64,000 bases of DNA, taken from positions 186,001 through 250,000 of the forward strand of contig NZ_JODC01000002.1 of assembly GCF_000720765.1 (NCBI RefSeq), written 5' to 3'. Under the pieces are notes generated by a model, which saw only the letters and a list, made by a program, of their open reading frames with translations, ran no database searches and was not told the DNA's origin. Below, in pieces: positions 43,940-53,200 of the stretch. The position numbers were made by a program, and so were the translations under genes. The first letter of the stretch is position 1. Each line of letters opens with the position of its first letter. This stretch comes from Streptomyces sp. NRRL S-646 (GTDB lineage Bacteria; Actinomycetota; Actinomycetes; Streptomycetales; Streptomycetaceae).

Positions 43940-44340
43940 GGCCCGTAGCCCGCGAGTTGGTCCTGCATCTCGCCGAACCCGACCTCGCCGTACGGGACGC
44001 GGACGGCGCTTCCTTGCACGAGGACGCGGAGATCCCTGCCGATCCACCACGGACCGTGCGATGGACACACGATCCGCACGACTTGGTGCCCAGCATCACC
44101 GGGGACCCCTTCTCGGTGCTGCGCGAATGGGTCGACGAGAGCGCTCCAGTCCCGCCCCGATGTCCTGACCTTCACCGCGGCTCCGACGTCCGCGCCACTG
44201 GCGGCCTTCGACGCCGAGTTCGGTGGGCCGACCCCGGCGGCGCACCAAGGCCGCCTGCACAGGCACCCCGAGGTCGCCAGCACTGTGACGATCACCCGGC
44301 TCCACCCCCGAAACGATGGGCAAGGCGAACCGCCGGGATC
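43940..44340 (+). pseudogene. CocE/NonD-type hydrolase remnant (tentative)
   Basis: LHEDAEIPADPPRTVRWTHDPHDLVPSITGDPFSVLREWVDESA resembles the segment before the C-terminal jelly-roll of X-Pro dipeptidyl-peptidase-like (S15/CocE) hydrolases. After a frameshift near 44155 the frame reads RPDVLTFTAAPTSAPLAAFDAEFGG. The catalytic hydrolase domain is absent. The family call rests on a short match and is tentative. Confidence 0.4.
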
Positions 44341-45026
44341 ACGCCGCACGCATGATGTCCACCACGGCTTGCCGATATGGAGGCTGGGTGGAGATCCGCC
44401 CAGCCTCCGGTGCGTCGACGGGCAAGCACCCGCCCGGCCGGAGTTCTGCGCAGGGCCGGTCGGAGCGGGGCGTTCCGCCGCACCGGAGACCTGCCAGGAT
44501 TCAGTGCGACCAGAGAGCTCTTCGTCTCACCTCGTCTCACACATTTTTGCAGACCTGCCGCCCGCAAGCGGCCGGGCGTTGCGCCAGGCCAGGCGGTAGT
44601 CGGCCCTCTCATCAGCGTCTCCAACGACGCCTCTCGGGCCCGGTGGCATCACCCCCCAGGTCATCCGTTCGACAGGGGGGACCAGCCATGCCGGGCCCGG
44701 AGGCCAGCGGCCCTCTTGCAGGACCGCGGAAAAAATAACGGGGGTACGCCGAGCCGCTGAATACAACTCGACCCAGATCGCCTCGTACTGCCGCTCGGCG
44801 ATCCGGCGTCGTATGGTCGGCCAATCCCGCGGCGGCTGTTTCCCATGAACTGCTGCACGGGCAAAGGTGCCAGCCCACGTGATCTTGCCGTCCTGCCCAA
44901 CGGACCACTGAGGTGAGTACGAAGCGGCCGCCAATGTGGCCCCAAACCAGCGAAAGGCTGACTGAACTCCTGCGCACCGGCGGATGTGACCAGGGGGAAC
45001 GGAGATACCGCACCCGCGATCGAACC
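44341..45026. other. decayed stretch without an identifiable gene
   Basis: A minus-strand frame across 44527-45114 contains natural-looking sequence (ITWAGTFARAAVHGKQPPRDWPTIRRRIAERQYEAIWVEL) that I do not recognise. Other frames are shadows. Given the fragments on both sides, this is probably rearranged DNA. Confidence 0.35.
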
Positions 45027-45112
45027 TCAGAGGCGGGTGGTGATGCCTCGCCACTGCTTCAAGCGGCTGAAGCACCTGTCCACCATGTTGCGCCGCTTGT
45101 GCGGCCGACCGC
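45027..45112 (-). pseudogene. IS5-family transposase fragment
   Basis: The minus strand reads RPHKRRNMVDRCFSRLKQWRGITTRL before a stop. This is the conserved region around the final catalytic residue of IS5-type (IS1647-like) DDE transposases (YKRRN.VERCFNRLKQWRG.ATR). Only about 27 codons survive. It abuts the PEP-mutase-family fragment on the opposite strand. Confidence 0.6.
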
Positions 45113-45138
45113 ATCCGGTCCGCCCGCGCCGCCGTGGG

Positions 45139-45515
45139 ACCGGCGAGCCCTTCGTCCTGGTCGGCCGGACCGACGCGCTGTTGGTCGGGGGCACGCTCAA
45201 CGAGTGCATCCGGCGGGCCAACGCGTACCTGGCTGCCGGGACGGACTGCGTGTTCGTGCCGGGTGCCGCCGATGCCGAGACCATCGGCATCCTGGTGCGC
45301 GAACTCGACGGCCCGCTCAAGGTGGTGATGGGCCTGAACGGCGGCACGCTGTCACTGGACCACCTGCGTGAACTCGGCGTACGGCGGGTCACGTTGGCGG
45401 CAGCATCGCCCGCGCGATGTACCGCCAGCTGCTGAGCGCCGCCCGGGAGCTAGCCGACCGGGGCACCTTCTCCATCGCCGACAACCAGATCCCGCAGTCG
45501 GACCAGCCTCTTCCG
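45139..45515 (+). pseudogene. isocitrate lyase/PEP mutase-family remnant with frameshift
   Basis: EPFVLVGRTDALLVGGTLNECIRRANAYLAAGTDCVFVPGAADAETIGILVRELDGPLKVVMG matches the C-terminal half of ICL/PEP-phosphonomutase superfamily proteins. The frame is lost near 45393, where one missing G would restore VGGSIARAMYRQLLSAARELADRGTFSIADNQIP in the next frame. The N-terminal half is replaced by the IS5 fragment, and the 3' end meets the 3' end of the E1-beta/E2 gene. Confidence 0.65.
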
Positions 45516-45531
45516 GCCGCGCCCTTGACGC

Positions 45532-47580
45532 TCAGGCGGCACCGTCGAGGCCGGCGACGACGTGCCGCAGGAAGCCGGCCGCCGTACCGCCGTCGCAGAC
45601 CCGGTGGTCGAAGGTCAGGGACACGTTGACGACTTTGCGGACCTCGACGCGGCCGTTCTGCACCCAGGGGCGGTCGGTGATGCGGCCGACGCCGATCATC
45701 GCCGCCTGGGGGTGGTTGAGGATCGGGGTGGCGCCGTCGACGTCGAAGCCGCCGTAGTTGTTGAGGGTGAACGTGCCGCCGGTGCGGTGCTCGGCGGGCA
45801 GTGCACCGCGTCGGGCGAGGCCGGTCAGCCGCCGTAGTTCGGCGGCCAGGCCGTCGAGCGAGAGGCGGTCGGCGTTCCGGACCACGGGGACGACCAGGCC
45901 GTGGGAGGTCTGTGCGGCGAAGCCGAGATGCACCTGCGGATGGCGGACGAGTTCCTGACGGTCGGCATCGACCCGGGAGTTGAGCTCCGGGAACGCGGCC
46001 AGCGCGTCGAGGCAGGCCCGGGCGAGCAGGGCCATCAGGCCCGTACCGAGGGTGGTGCGGGCGGCGAGCAGGCTGCCGGCGTCGGTGTCCGCCCAGATGG
46101 TCACGGCAGGAGTGTCGCGGTGCCCGCGGACGAACTTGTCGGCGGAGGGTCCCAGCGGGATCCGCATGGCGGACGTCGTCGCACGGGCCGGATCGTTCGA
46201 CGCGTGTACGGCGTCGGCCGTCCCGGTCGTGATCGCCGGGCGGGGTGACGGCTGACGACCAGATCGGCCCGACGTGCCGTAACCGGTCAGGACGGCGCCC
46301 GAACCGGACGCCTCTGCCGACTCCTGCACGGTCAGCAGCGGCGCTCCCACCTCGACGACGTCACCCGCCCCGCAGTGCAGGGCGGTGACGGTCCCTGCGA
46401 ACGGACTCGGCAGCGTCACCACGGACTTGGCCGTCTCGACCTCCGCGACAACCTGATCGTGCTCGACGGGATCGCCCACGCCGACCTTCCACTCCAGCAC
46501 CTCCGCCTCGGCCAGCCCCTCACCCAGGTCGGGCAGGAGGAACGTACGGCCGGCCGCGGGGGCGCCGGTGGCGGCAAGGGTGTGCCGGGCCCGGCGCGCG
46601 GAGGCGGGCAGCAGGCGGTACAGGCCGTCGAGCACCCGGCGCACGCCCGGCAGATGGGCGTCCTCCAGCAACGGCGGCGGATACGGGATGTCGAACCCGG
46701 TGACCCGCAGCACCGGCGCCCGCAGCGCGTCGAAGCACCGCTCCTGCAGCCGCGCCGCGATCTCGGCACCGACTCCGGCGAAGCCCTGCGCCTCGTGCAC
46801 CACCAGGCACCGGCCGGTCCGCCGCACCGACGCGGTCAGCGCGTCGTCGTCGAGGGGCACGAGGGTGCGCAGGTCCAGCACCTCGACGTCCAGGTCTTCC
46901 GCTTCGGCCAGCCGGGCCGCTTCCAGGGCCACGGCGACCGAGGGGCCGTAGGCGACGAGCGTGACGTCGTCTCCGGCGCGGCGCACGGCGGCGGTGCCGA
47001 ACGGTCCCGTACGGACCGGGAGTTGGAGGGGCTCCTTGGTCCAGTAGCGGCGCTTCGGCTCCAGGAAGATCACCGGGTCCGGGTCGTCGATCGCCTCGCG
47101 TAGTAGGGAGTACGCGTCCGCCGCCGTCGCCGGGGTGACGACCTTCAGGCCGGCCGTGTGCGCGTAGTACGCCTCGCTGGAGTCGCTGTGGTGCTCCACG
47201 CCGCCGATGCCGCCGCCGTAGGGGATCCGGACGACCAAAGGCAGTGCGACGGCGCCGCGGGTGCGGTTGCGCATCTTCGCCATGTGGGAGGTGATCTGTT
47301 CGAACGCCGGGTACGCGAACGCGTCGAACTGCATCTCCACCACCGGCCGCCAGCCCGCCATCGCCATGCCGACCGCGAGGCCCGCGATACCGGCCTCGCT
47401 GACGGGTGTGTCGAAGCAGCGGCCGTCGCCGAAGGCGTCCCGCAGCCCGTCGGTGACCCGGAAGACGCCGCCGAGGCGCCCGACGTCCTCGCCGAAGACG
47501 ACGACCCGTTCGTCCGCGCCCAGTGCGTCCCGCAGGGCGGCGTTGAGTGCCTGGGCCATCCCAGTGTCGACCGCGGTCAT
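45532..47580 (-). CDS. fused 2-oxoacid dehydrogenase E1-beta / lipoyl E2 acyltransferase
   Basis: 682 aa. Residues 1-325 are an E1-beta subunit (VVVFGEDVGRLGGVFRVTDGL, DTPVSEAGIAGLAVGMAMAGWRPVVEMQFDAFAYPAFEQI, PYGGGIGGVEHHSDSSEAYY). About 345-415 is a lipoyl domain with the lipoylated Lys in EVETAKSVV. About 475-680 is the E2 catalytic domain with DHRVCDGGTAAGF. The usual E3/E1-binding domain (PSBD) between lipoyl and catalytic parts is not visible; that linker reads GSGRQPSPRPAITT-like and low in structure. With the E1-alpha gene directly upstream (1-nt gap) it should form a branched-chain-type complex making acyl-CoA, probably the starter acyl for the divergent NRPS. No E3 gene is present here. 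Confidence 0.85.
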   Translation of the reverse strand: MTAVDTGMAQALNAALRDALGADERVVVFGEDVGRLGGVFRVTDGLRDAFGDGRCFDTPVSEAGIAGLAVGMAMAGWRPVVEMQFDAFAYPAFEQITSHMAKMRNRTRGAVALPLVVRIPYGGGIGGVEHHSDSSEAYYAHTAGLKVVTPATAADAYSLLREAIDDPDPVIFLEPKRRYWTKEPLQLPVRTGPFGTAAVRRAGDDVTLVAYGPSVAVALEAARLAEAEDLDVEVLDLRTLVPLDDDALTASVRRTGRCLVVHEAQGFAGVGAEIAARLQERCFDALRAPVLRVTGFDIPYPPPLLEDAHLPGVRRVLDGLYRLLPASARRARHTLAATGAPAAGRTFLLPDLGEGLAEAEVLEWKVGVGDPVEHDQVVAEVETAKSVVTLPSPFAGTVTALHCGAGDVVEVGAPLLTVQESAEASGSGAVLTGYGTSGRSGRQPSPRPAITTGTADAVHASNDPARATTSAMRIPLGPSADKFVRGHRDTPAVTIWADTDAGSLLAARTTLGTGLMALLARACLDALAAFPELNSRVDADRQELVRHPQVHLGFAAQTSHGLVVPVVRNADRLSLDGLAAELRRLTGLARRGALPAEHRTGGTFTLNNYGGFDVDGATPILNHPQAAMIGVGRITDRPWVQNGRVEVRKVVNVSLTFDHRVCDGGTAAGFLRHVVAGLDGAA

Positions 47581-47581
47581 G

Positions 47582-48694
47582 TCAGCATTTCTCCAACTCG
47601 GCCCGCAGGAGGGCTTGTTGATCGGCCATGTGCGGGGTCGGCAACGAGAGGACGTGGTCGAAGAGAGCTGCTGGGTCCAACTCCGGTTCTTCCCCTAGCC
47701 GTTCGCGAACGTCGGTGGCGTATCCCTCCGCCTCGGCGGCCGCGCTCTTCACCCCCTCGTCGGTCAGCAGGCCCCGCGCGCGCAGCGCCGACTCCAGCCG
47801 GGCGATCGGGTCACGTTCCCGCCAGCCGTCGGCCTCCGCAGCCGTGCGGTACCGGGAGGGATCGTCGGCGCTGGTGTGGGGGGCCATCCGGTAGGTGTGC
47901 GCCTCGACCAGCCAGGGCCCACCGCCCGCCCGGGCGTCCTCGACCGCCGTGGTCAGCACGGCGAGCAGGGCCGCGGCATCGTTGCCGTCCACCTGTTCCG
48001 ACCGGATGCCGTAGCCGACCCCCTTGTACGCCAGGCTCGGTGCCGCGCACTGCTCGGCCAGCGGGACCGAGATGGCGTACCCGTTGTTCTGCACCAGGAA
48101 CACCACCGGAGCCTTCAGCACGCCCGCCAGATTGAGGGCTTCGTGGAAGTCGCCCTCGCTGGTGGCGCCGTCGCCCACGAGCGCGAGGGCGACCGTGTCC
48201 GCCCCCTTGAGCCGCTCGCCGTGGGCCAGCCCCGTGGCGTGCACGGCGTGGGTTGCCAGCGGGGTGCACTGCGGTGCCGTGCGGTGCCGCACCGGGTCGT
48301 AGCCGCAGTGCGCGTCCCCGCGCAGCAGCGTCAGCGCCTCGACGGGGTCGATCCCGCGGCTGACCAGCGCGACACAGTCCCGGTAGGTGGGGAACAGCCA
48401 GTCGGTGGCACGCAGGGCGAGCGCGGCACCCACCTGGCAGGCCTCCTGGCCGAGGCTGGAGGGATGGACCGCGAGCCTGCCCTGCCGGGCGAGCGCCGTC
48501 GCCTGCTCGTCGAAGCGGCGCCCGACGACCATCTTCCGGTACGCCGTCAGCAGCGCCTCGGCCGGAGGCTCGGAGTACGACACGCTCGCCGTTCCGCCAT
48601 CCGAGGACAGAAGGGAAACCGGAACCGGGGAGGGAAGCCAGTGCGAGGGCTCCGCCTCATTCCCCGCTCGCGGCCCCGTCGGCTTGTTGCCCAT
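47582..48694 (-). CDS. 2-oxoacid dehydrogenase E1-alpha subunit
   Basis: 370 aa from ATG 48694; a TTG at 48763 would extend it. Thiamine diphosphate binding is shown by VALALVGDGATSEGDFHEALNLAGVLKAPVVFLVQNNGYAIS; other family blocks are VGRRFDEQATALARQGRL, GQEACQVGAALALRATDWLFPTYRD and EAHTYRMAPHTSADDPSRYR, including the phosphorylation-loop type region. It resembles the branched-chain 2-oxoacid dehydrogenase (Bkd) E1-alpha. It decarboxylates branched 2-oxoacids in concert with the fused E1-beta/E2. Its promoter region is shared with the divergent cysteate-synthase-like gene. Confidence 0.9.
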   Translation of the reverse strand: MGNKPTGPRAGNEAEPSHWLPSPVPVSLLSSDGGTASVSYSEPPAEALLTAYRKMVVGRRFDEQATALARQGRLAVHPSSLGQEACQVGAALALRATDWLFPTYRDCVALVSRGIDPVEALTLLRGDAHCGYDPVRHRTAPQCTPLATHAVHATGLAHGERLKGADTVALALVGDGATSEGDFHEALNLAGVLKAPVVFLVQNNGYAISVPLAEQCAAPSLAYKGVGYGIRSEQVDGNDAAALLAVLTTAVEDARAGGGPWLVEAHTYRMAPHTSADDPSRYRTAAEADGWRERDPIARLESALRARGLLTDEGVKSAAAEAEGYATDVRERLGEEPELDPAALFDHVLSLPTPHMADQQALLRAELEKC

Positions 48695-48823
48695 GTATCC
48701 GCCACACCCTTTCCGAACGGCTTTCGTGCTTCGGATGATCTCCACGGGTATGCGCTTTCTCAACTGCCCGCCAGATAAGGGCGGGTGAAGCGGAACTGAA
48801 CAGTCCGCCGTTCCACTTGAGAG

Positions 48824-48843
48824 GATGGTAAGCGCTTCCCATC
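48824..48843. promoter_or_regulatory. 20-bp near-perfect palindrome in divergent promoter region
   Basis: GATGGTAAGCGCTTCCCATC has 18 of 20 symmetrical positions with AAGCGCTT at the centre. The CG centre is typical of LacI-type operators, but no LacI gene is in the window. It lies between the divergent E1-alpha and cysteate-synthase-like genes and could coordinate both. Confidence 0.55.
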
Positions 48844-48948
48844 TGTCAACCAGGCGTCGCCAAAAGGTAATTCATGCGTCGCCCGCCCTTCCTGAAGCGC
48901 CGGTTCCAATTGATCAACGAGACGCGGCACTGCGGAAGGCAAGCGAAG

Positions 48949-50283
48949 ATGTCCGGAGTACGCCCGGGAACACGTCACTACACCGTTGTCTGTTCCTCCT
49001 GCGGAAACCGTTACGAGGACGATGGTCTCCGCCTCGACTGCTCCCGCCGGCACGAACCGGCATTCCTGCGCACCGAGTACGACAGCGACCACCACACAAG
49101 CGGAATCCGCGTCGGCGAAAGCAGCGGCCTGTTCCGGCACGCCCCGCTGCTGCCGGTGGCGCGCACCTTCCCCGGCGTTCCCGGCCCGGTCGTCCACCGC
49201 GCCGAGCGGCTCGGGCGCCGTATCGGCCTCGACCGGCTGTGGGTCGCCTTCAACGGGTACTGGCCCGAATGCGGGGCGGCCCTGCCGACCTGTACGTTCA
49301 AGGACCTCGAGGCCTACACGGTGCTCGGCCGACTGCCCGCCGAGCCGCCCGTGCTGGTGATTCCCTCCGCGGGCAACACCGCCGCCGCCTTCGCCTGGGC
49401 CGCCACCCGCCACCAGGTGCCCTGCCTGCTCGTCGTGCCCGCACCGGCCCTGGAGCGGATGCGCTTCCCGGCACCCCTCGACCCCTGCGTCCGCCTTGTC
49501 GTCCTGGACGGCGCCGCCACCTACAGCGACGCCATCGCCTGCGCCGACCTGCTGTCCGCCCTGCCCGGCCACCACGCCGAGGGCGGCGCACGCAACGTCG
49601 GCCGCCGCGACGGCCTGGGCACCGTCATGCTGGCCGCCGCCGACGCCCTCGGGCGGCTGCCGGAGACCTATGTGCAGGCCGTCGGCAGCGGCACCGGAGC
49701 CATCGGCGCCCACGAGGCCGCCCGCAGGCTGCGCGCCGACGGGGAGACACTGCCCCGCCTGCTGATGTGTCAGAACGCGCCGTTCGCGCCGCTGTACGAG
49801 GCCTGGCGATGTACCGGCGCGGCCCCCGCGCACCCGGACCGGGACGGCGACAGCGATCGCGAGCTCGAGCCGCTGGCACGCGAACTGACCAACAGGCGCC
49901 CGCCGTTCACCGTCCGCGGCGGCGTGCGTGACGTGCTCACCGAGAGCGGCGGCGACGTCCTGTGCACCGACAACGTCGCAGCCCTCGCGGCCATGGCGCT
50001 CTTCGAGGAGGTCGAGGGCATCGACATCGAGCCGGGCGCCGGAGTGGCCCTGGCCGCCCTGGCCGAGGCCGTACGGGACGGCCGCATCCGCCGCGACGAA
50101 CTCGTCCTTCTCAACATCACCGGAGGCGGCCGGGCCCGACAGTCCCGCGACCTGACGCTGATTCCCGCCGAGCCCTGGCTGCGGGTGCCCTGGCCGGGAC
50201 GCGACGAGGGCCCGCGGCACGTGGCCGAGCTCGTGGCCCGGCAGCTGACCGGTCTTGCGGCGGTCACGGAGGCCGCCCGATGA
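48949..50283 (+). CDS. cysteate synthase-like PLP enzyme (threonine synthase family)
   Basis: 444 aa from ATG 48949 (GGAAGG 9 nt upstream); ATG 48874, also with AAAGG, would add 25 residues. The N-terminal zinc-ribbon-like CSSCG is followed by [30 protein letters not shown], which carries the probable PLP lysine (TFKDLEA), then [74 protein letters not shown] and GGVRDVL. These blocks match archaeal cysteate synthase, which makes L-cysteate from phosphoserine and sulfite, more closely than threonine synthase. Its stop overlaps the NRPS 1 start, so it probably supplies a building block for the assembly line. Confidence 0.75.
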   Translation: MSGVRPGTRHYTVVCSSCGNRYEDDGLRLDCSRRHEPAFLRTEYDSDHHTSGIRVGESSGLFRHAPLLPVARTFPGVPGPVVHRAERLGRRIGLDRLWVAFNGYWPECGAALPTCTFKDLEAYTVLGRLPAEPPVLVIPSAGNTAAAFAWAATRHQVPCLLVVPAPALERMRFPAPLDPCVRLVVLDGAATYSDAIACADLLSALPGHHAEGGARNVGRRDGLGTVMLAAADALGRLPETYVQAVGSGTGAIGAHEAARRLRADGETLPRLLMCQNAPFAPLYEAWRCTGAAPAHPDRDGDSDRELEPLARELTNRRPPFTVRGGVRDVLTESGGDVLCTDNVAALAAMALFEEVEGIDIEPGAGVALAALAEAVRDGRIRRDELVLLNITGGGRARQSRDLTLIPAEPWLRVPWPGRDEGPRHVAELVARQLTGLAAVTEAAR

Positions 50284-53200
50284 CCGTCCCCCACGCTCTG
50301 GACCTGTCCGCCGCCCAGCGCTCCATGTGGTTCGGGCAGCGGCTCGATCCCGCCGGGCCGGCCTACAACGTCGGCGAGTACACCGAGATCCACGGCCCTG
50401 TCGACCCCGATCGCTTCCGGACGGCGATCCAGCAGGTGGTGGCGGCCACCGAGACACTGCGGGTCCGGTTCACGGCCGAGGGTGACACCGTCCTCGGGCT
50501 CGTCGACCCCGACCCCGCCTGGGACCTGCCCGTCATCGACCTCACGGGCGAACCCGACCCCCGGTCGGCCGCCGAGGCCTGGATGGCCGCCGACTTCGCC
50601 ACACCGTTCGACCTCGGCCGGTCACCGCTCTTCCGGTACGCCCTGCTGCACCTCACGGCCACCCGCTGGATCTGGTACCAGCGCTACCACCACATCGCCG
50701 TCGACGGCTACAGCTGCTCCCTCCTTGCGCGCCGGGTCGCCGACGCCTACAGCGCCCTCGTCGCGGGCACGCCGCACACCCCGCCGCCCGCACCCCTGGC
50801 CCCACTGGTCGCCGCGGACGAGGCCTACCGCACCGGTCAACGGCACGCGCCGGACCGGGAGTTCTGGACGTCCGCGCTCGCCGACCGCCCCTACGCGGTG
50901 AGCCTGTCCGCCCGACGGCCGCATGTCGCGGGGCGCTTCCTGCGCCGTACCGGCCATCTCCCGCAGACAGCAGGGGACTTGGTGCACGCGGCCGCCGAGC
51001 AGGCCGGCACCCGCTGGTCGCGCGTCCTGCTCGCGGCGACCGCCGCCTATCTGCACCGGCTCACCGGAGCCCGGGACATCGTCCTGGGCCTCGCCGTCAC
51101 CGCCCGCGAGAGCGAGACCGAACTCGCCACGCCGAGCATGGCGTCCAACGTGCTTCCGCTGCGGCTGTCCGTACGGCCCGACACCGTCGCCGAAGACCTC
51201 GTCCGCCGGACCGCCTCCGCCACCCGCGAGCTGCTGGCGCACCAGCGGTACCGCGGGGAGGACCTGCGCCGGGAGCCGGACTGGCCGCAGGACGGCCCGC
51301 GCTTCTTCGGGCCGGTCGTCAACATCATGGCGTTCGGCCCGGAGCTGCGGCTCGCCGGGCACGCCACCACCCGCCACAACCTGTCCACGGGGCCCGTCGA
51401 GGACCTCGCCGTCAACGTGTACGACCGTGCGGACGGCGACGGCATCCGCATCGACCTCGACGCGGGCCCCGACCATTACACGGACGCCGAACTCGCCGCC
51501 CATCACCGGCGCTTCGCCCGTTTCGTGGAGCACTTCGCCCAAGCCGTCCTCACCTCCGGCACCCCGGTCGGCCGGGTCGAGGCGACCCTGCCCGAGGAGC
51601 GGGCGGACGCCCGGCTCGCCGGCGCCGCCGCGCCCGCGGGAGCGGCGACGACCGTGCCGGAACTCTTCGCGGCCCGGGTCGCGGCCGGCCCGGACGCCAC
51701 GGCGGTCATCCAGGGCGAACGCATCACCACCTACCGGCAGGTGAACGCCCGTGCCAACCGGCTGGCACACCGGCTGATCACCTTGGGAGTCCGCCCGGAG
51801 GACCGCGTGGCGGTCCTGCTGGACCGCTCCGACGGACTCCTCGCCGCGCTCCTGGCCGTACTCAAGGCGGGGGCCGCATACGTCGGCCTCGACCCGCGCG
51901 CCCCGGCTGCCCGCACCCGGCAGATCCTGGCCGAGACCGGCGCAAACGTCCTGCTGACCGACACCGGGCTCATCGAGCCGTACGACGGCCTGACCACGAT
52001 CGCTCCCGAGGACCCGACGCTCGCCGCCGAACCGGACACGGACCCCGCCGTGCTGCTGCACCCGGCGCAGCTCGCCTACGTCAGCTACACCTCCGGCTCC
52101 ACCGGCATCCCCAAGGGCGTCGCCGTCACCCACCGCGACGTCACCGCCCTGGCCGCCGACTCGGCCTTCGCGGACGGCGCGCACGCGCGCGTGCTGGTGC
52201 ACTCGCCGACGGCCTTCGACGCCTCCACCTACGAGATGTGGGTACCACTGCTCAACGGCGGCACCGCCGTGGTCGCCGGGCCGGAGGAGGACGTGGACGC
52301 CGCCGGCGTCGCACGTCTGACGCGGCGCCACGGTCTGACGGCGCTGTGGCTCACCGCCGGGCTGTTCCGTCTCGTCGCCGAGGAGGACCCGGGCTGCTTC
52401 GCGGGGCTGCGCCAGGTGTGGACCGGCGGAGAGGCCGTGCCCGCGCCGGCGGTCCGCCGGGTCCTGGCAGCCTGCCCCGGCCTGACCGTCACCGACGGCT
52501 ACGGCCCCACCGAGACGACCACCTTCGCCACCACCCGCCCCTGCACGGCGGCAGCCCCCGTACCCGACCCGCTGCCCATCGGCCGCCCCCTGAACGGCAT
52601 GCGCGCCTACGTCCTCGACGGCGCCCTGCAGCCACTTCCACCGGGCACGGTGGGGGAGCTGTACCTCGCGGGGCCGGGTGTGGCCCGCGGCTACCTCGGC
52701 CGCCCCGGCGCCACCGCCGAACGCTTCACCGCCGACCCGTACGGGCCGCCCGGTTCCCGTATGTACCGCACGGGCGACCACGCGCGCGTGACGGCCGACG
52801 GCGAGCTGGAGTACCACGGCCGCACCGACGGCCAGGTCAAACTCCGCGGCTTCCGCATCGAACCGGCCGAGATCGAGACGACTCTCGCCACCCACCCCGA
52901 GGTCACCCAGGCGGTGGCCGTGGTCCGCGAGGACCGGCCGGGCGATCGACGGCTGGTCGCGTACGCGGTCTGTATCGGGGACAAGGCCCCGACGACGGCC
53001 GAACCGCTGCCCGCCGACGCTGCAGCCGCAACGTCGGCCTCGGCCGTCCAGTCCCCCAAGGCTGCCGAGTCCGCGCCGGGTGCCCGGCGAGCTGAAGGTG
53101 CCTCTTCGGTGTGCGCGGCCGGGCGTGCGGCGGATGTGGTGTGGGAGCAGGGGGGTGAGGGCGCCGCGCCGGCTTCGGGCGTGTCGGTTGTCGAAGGGCC

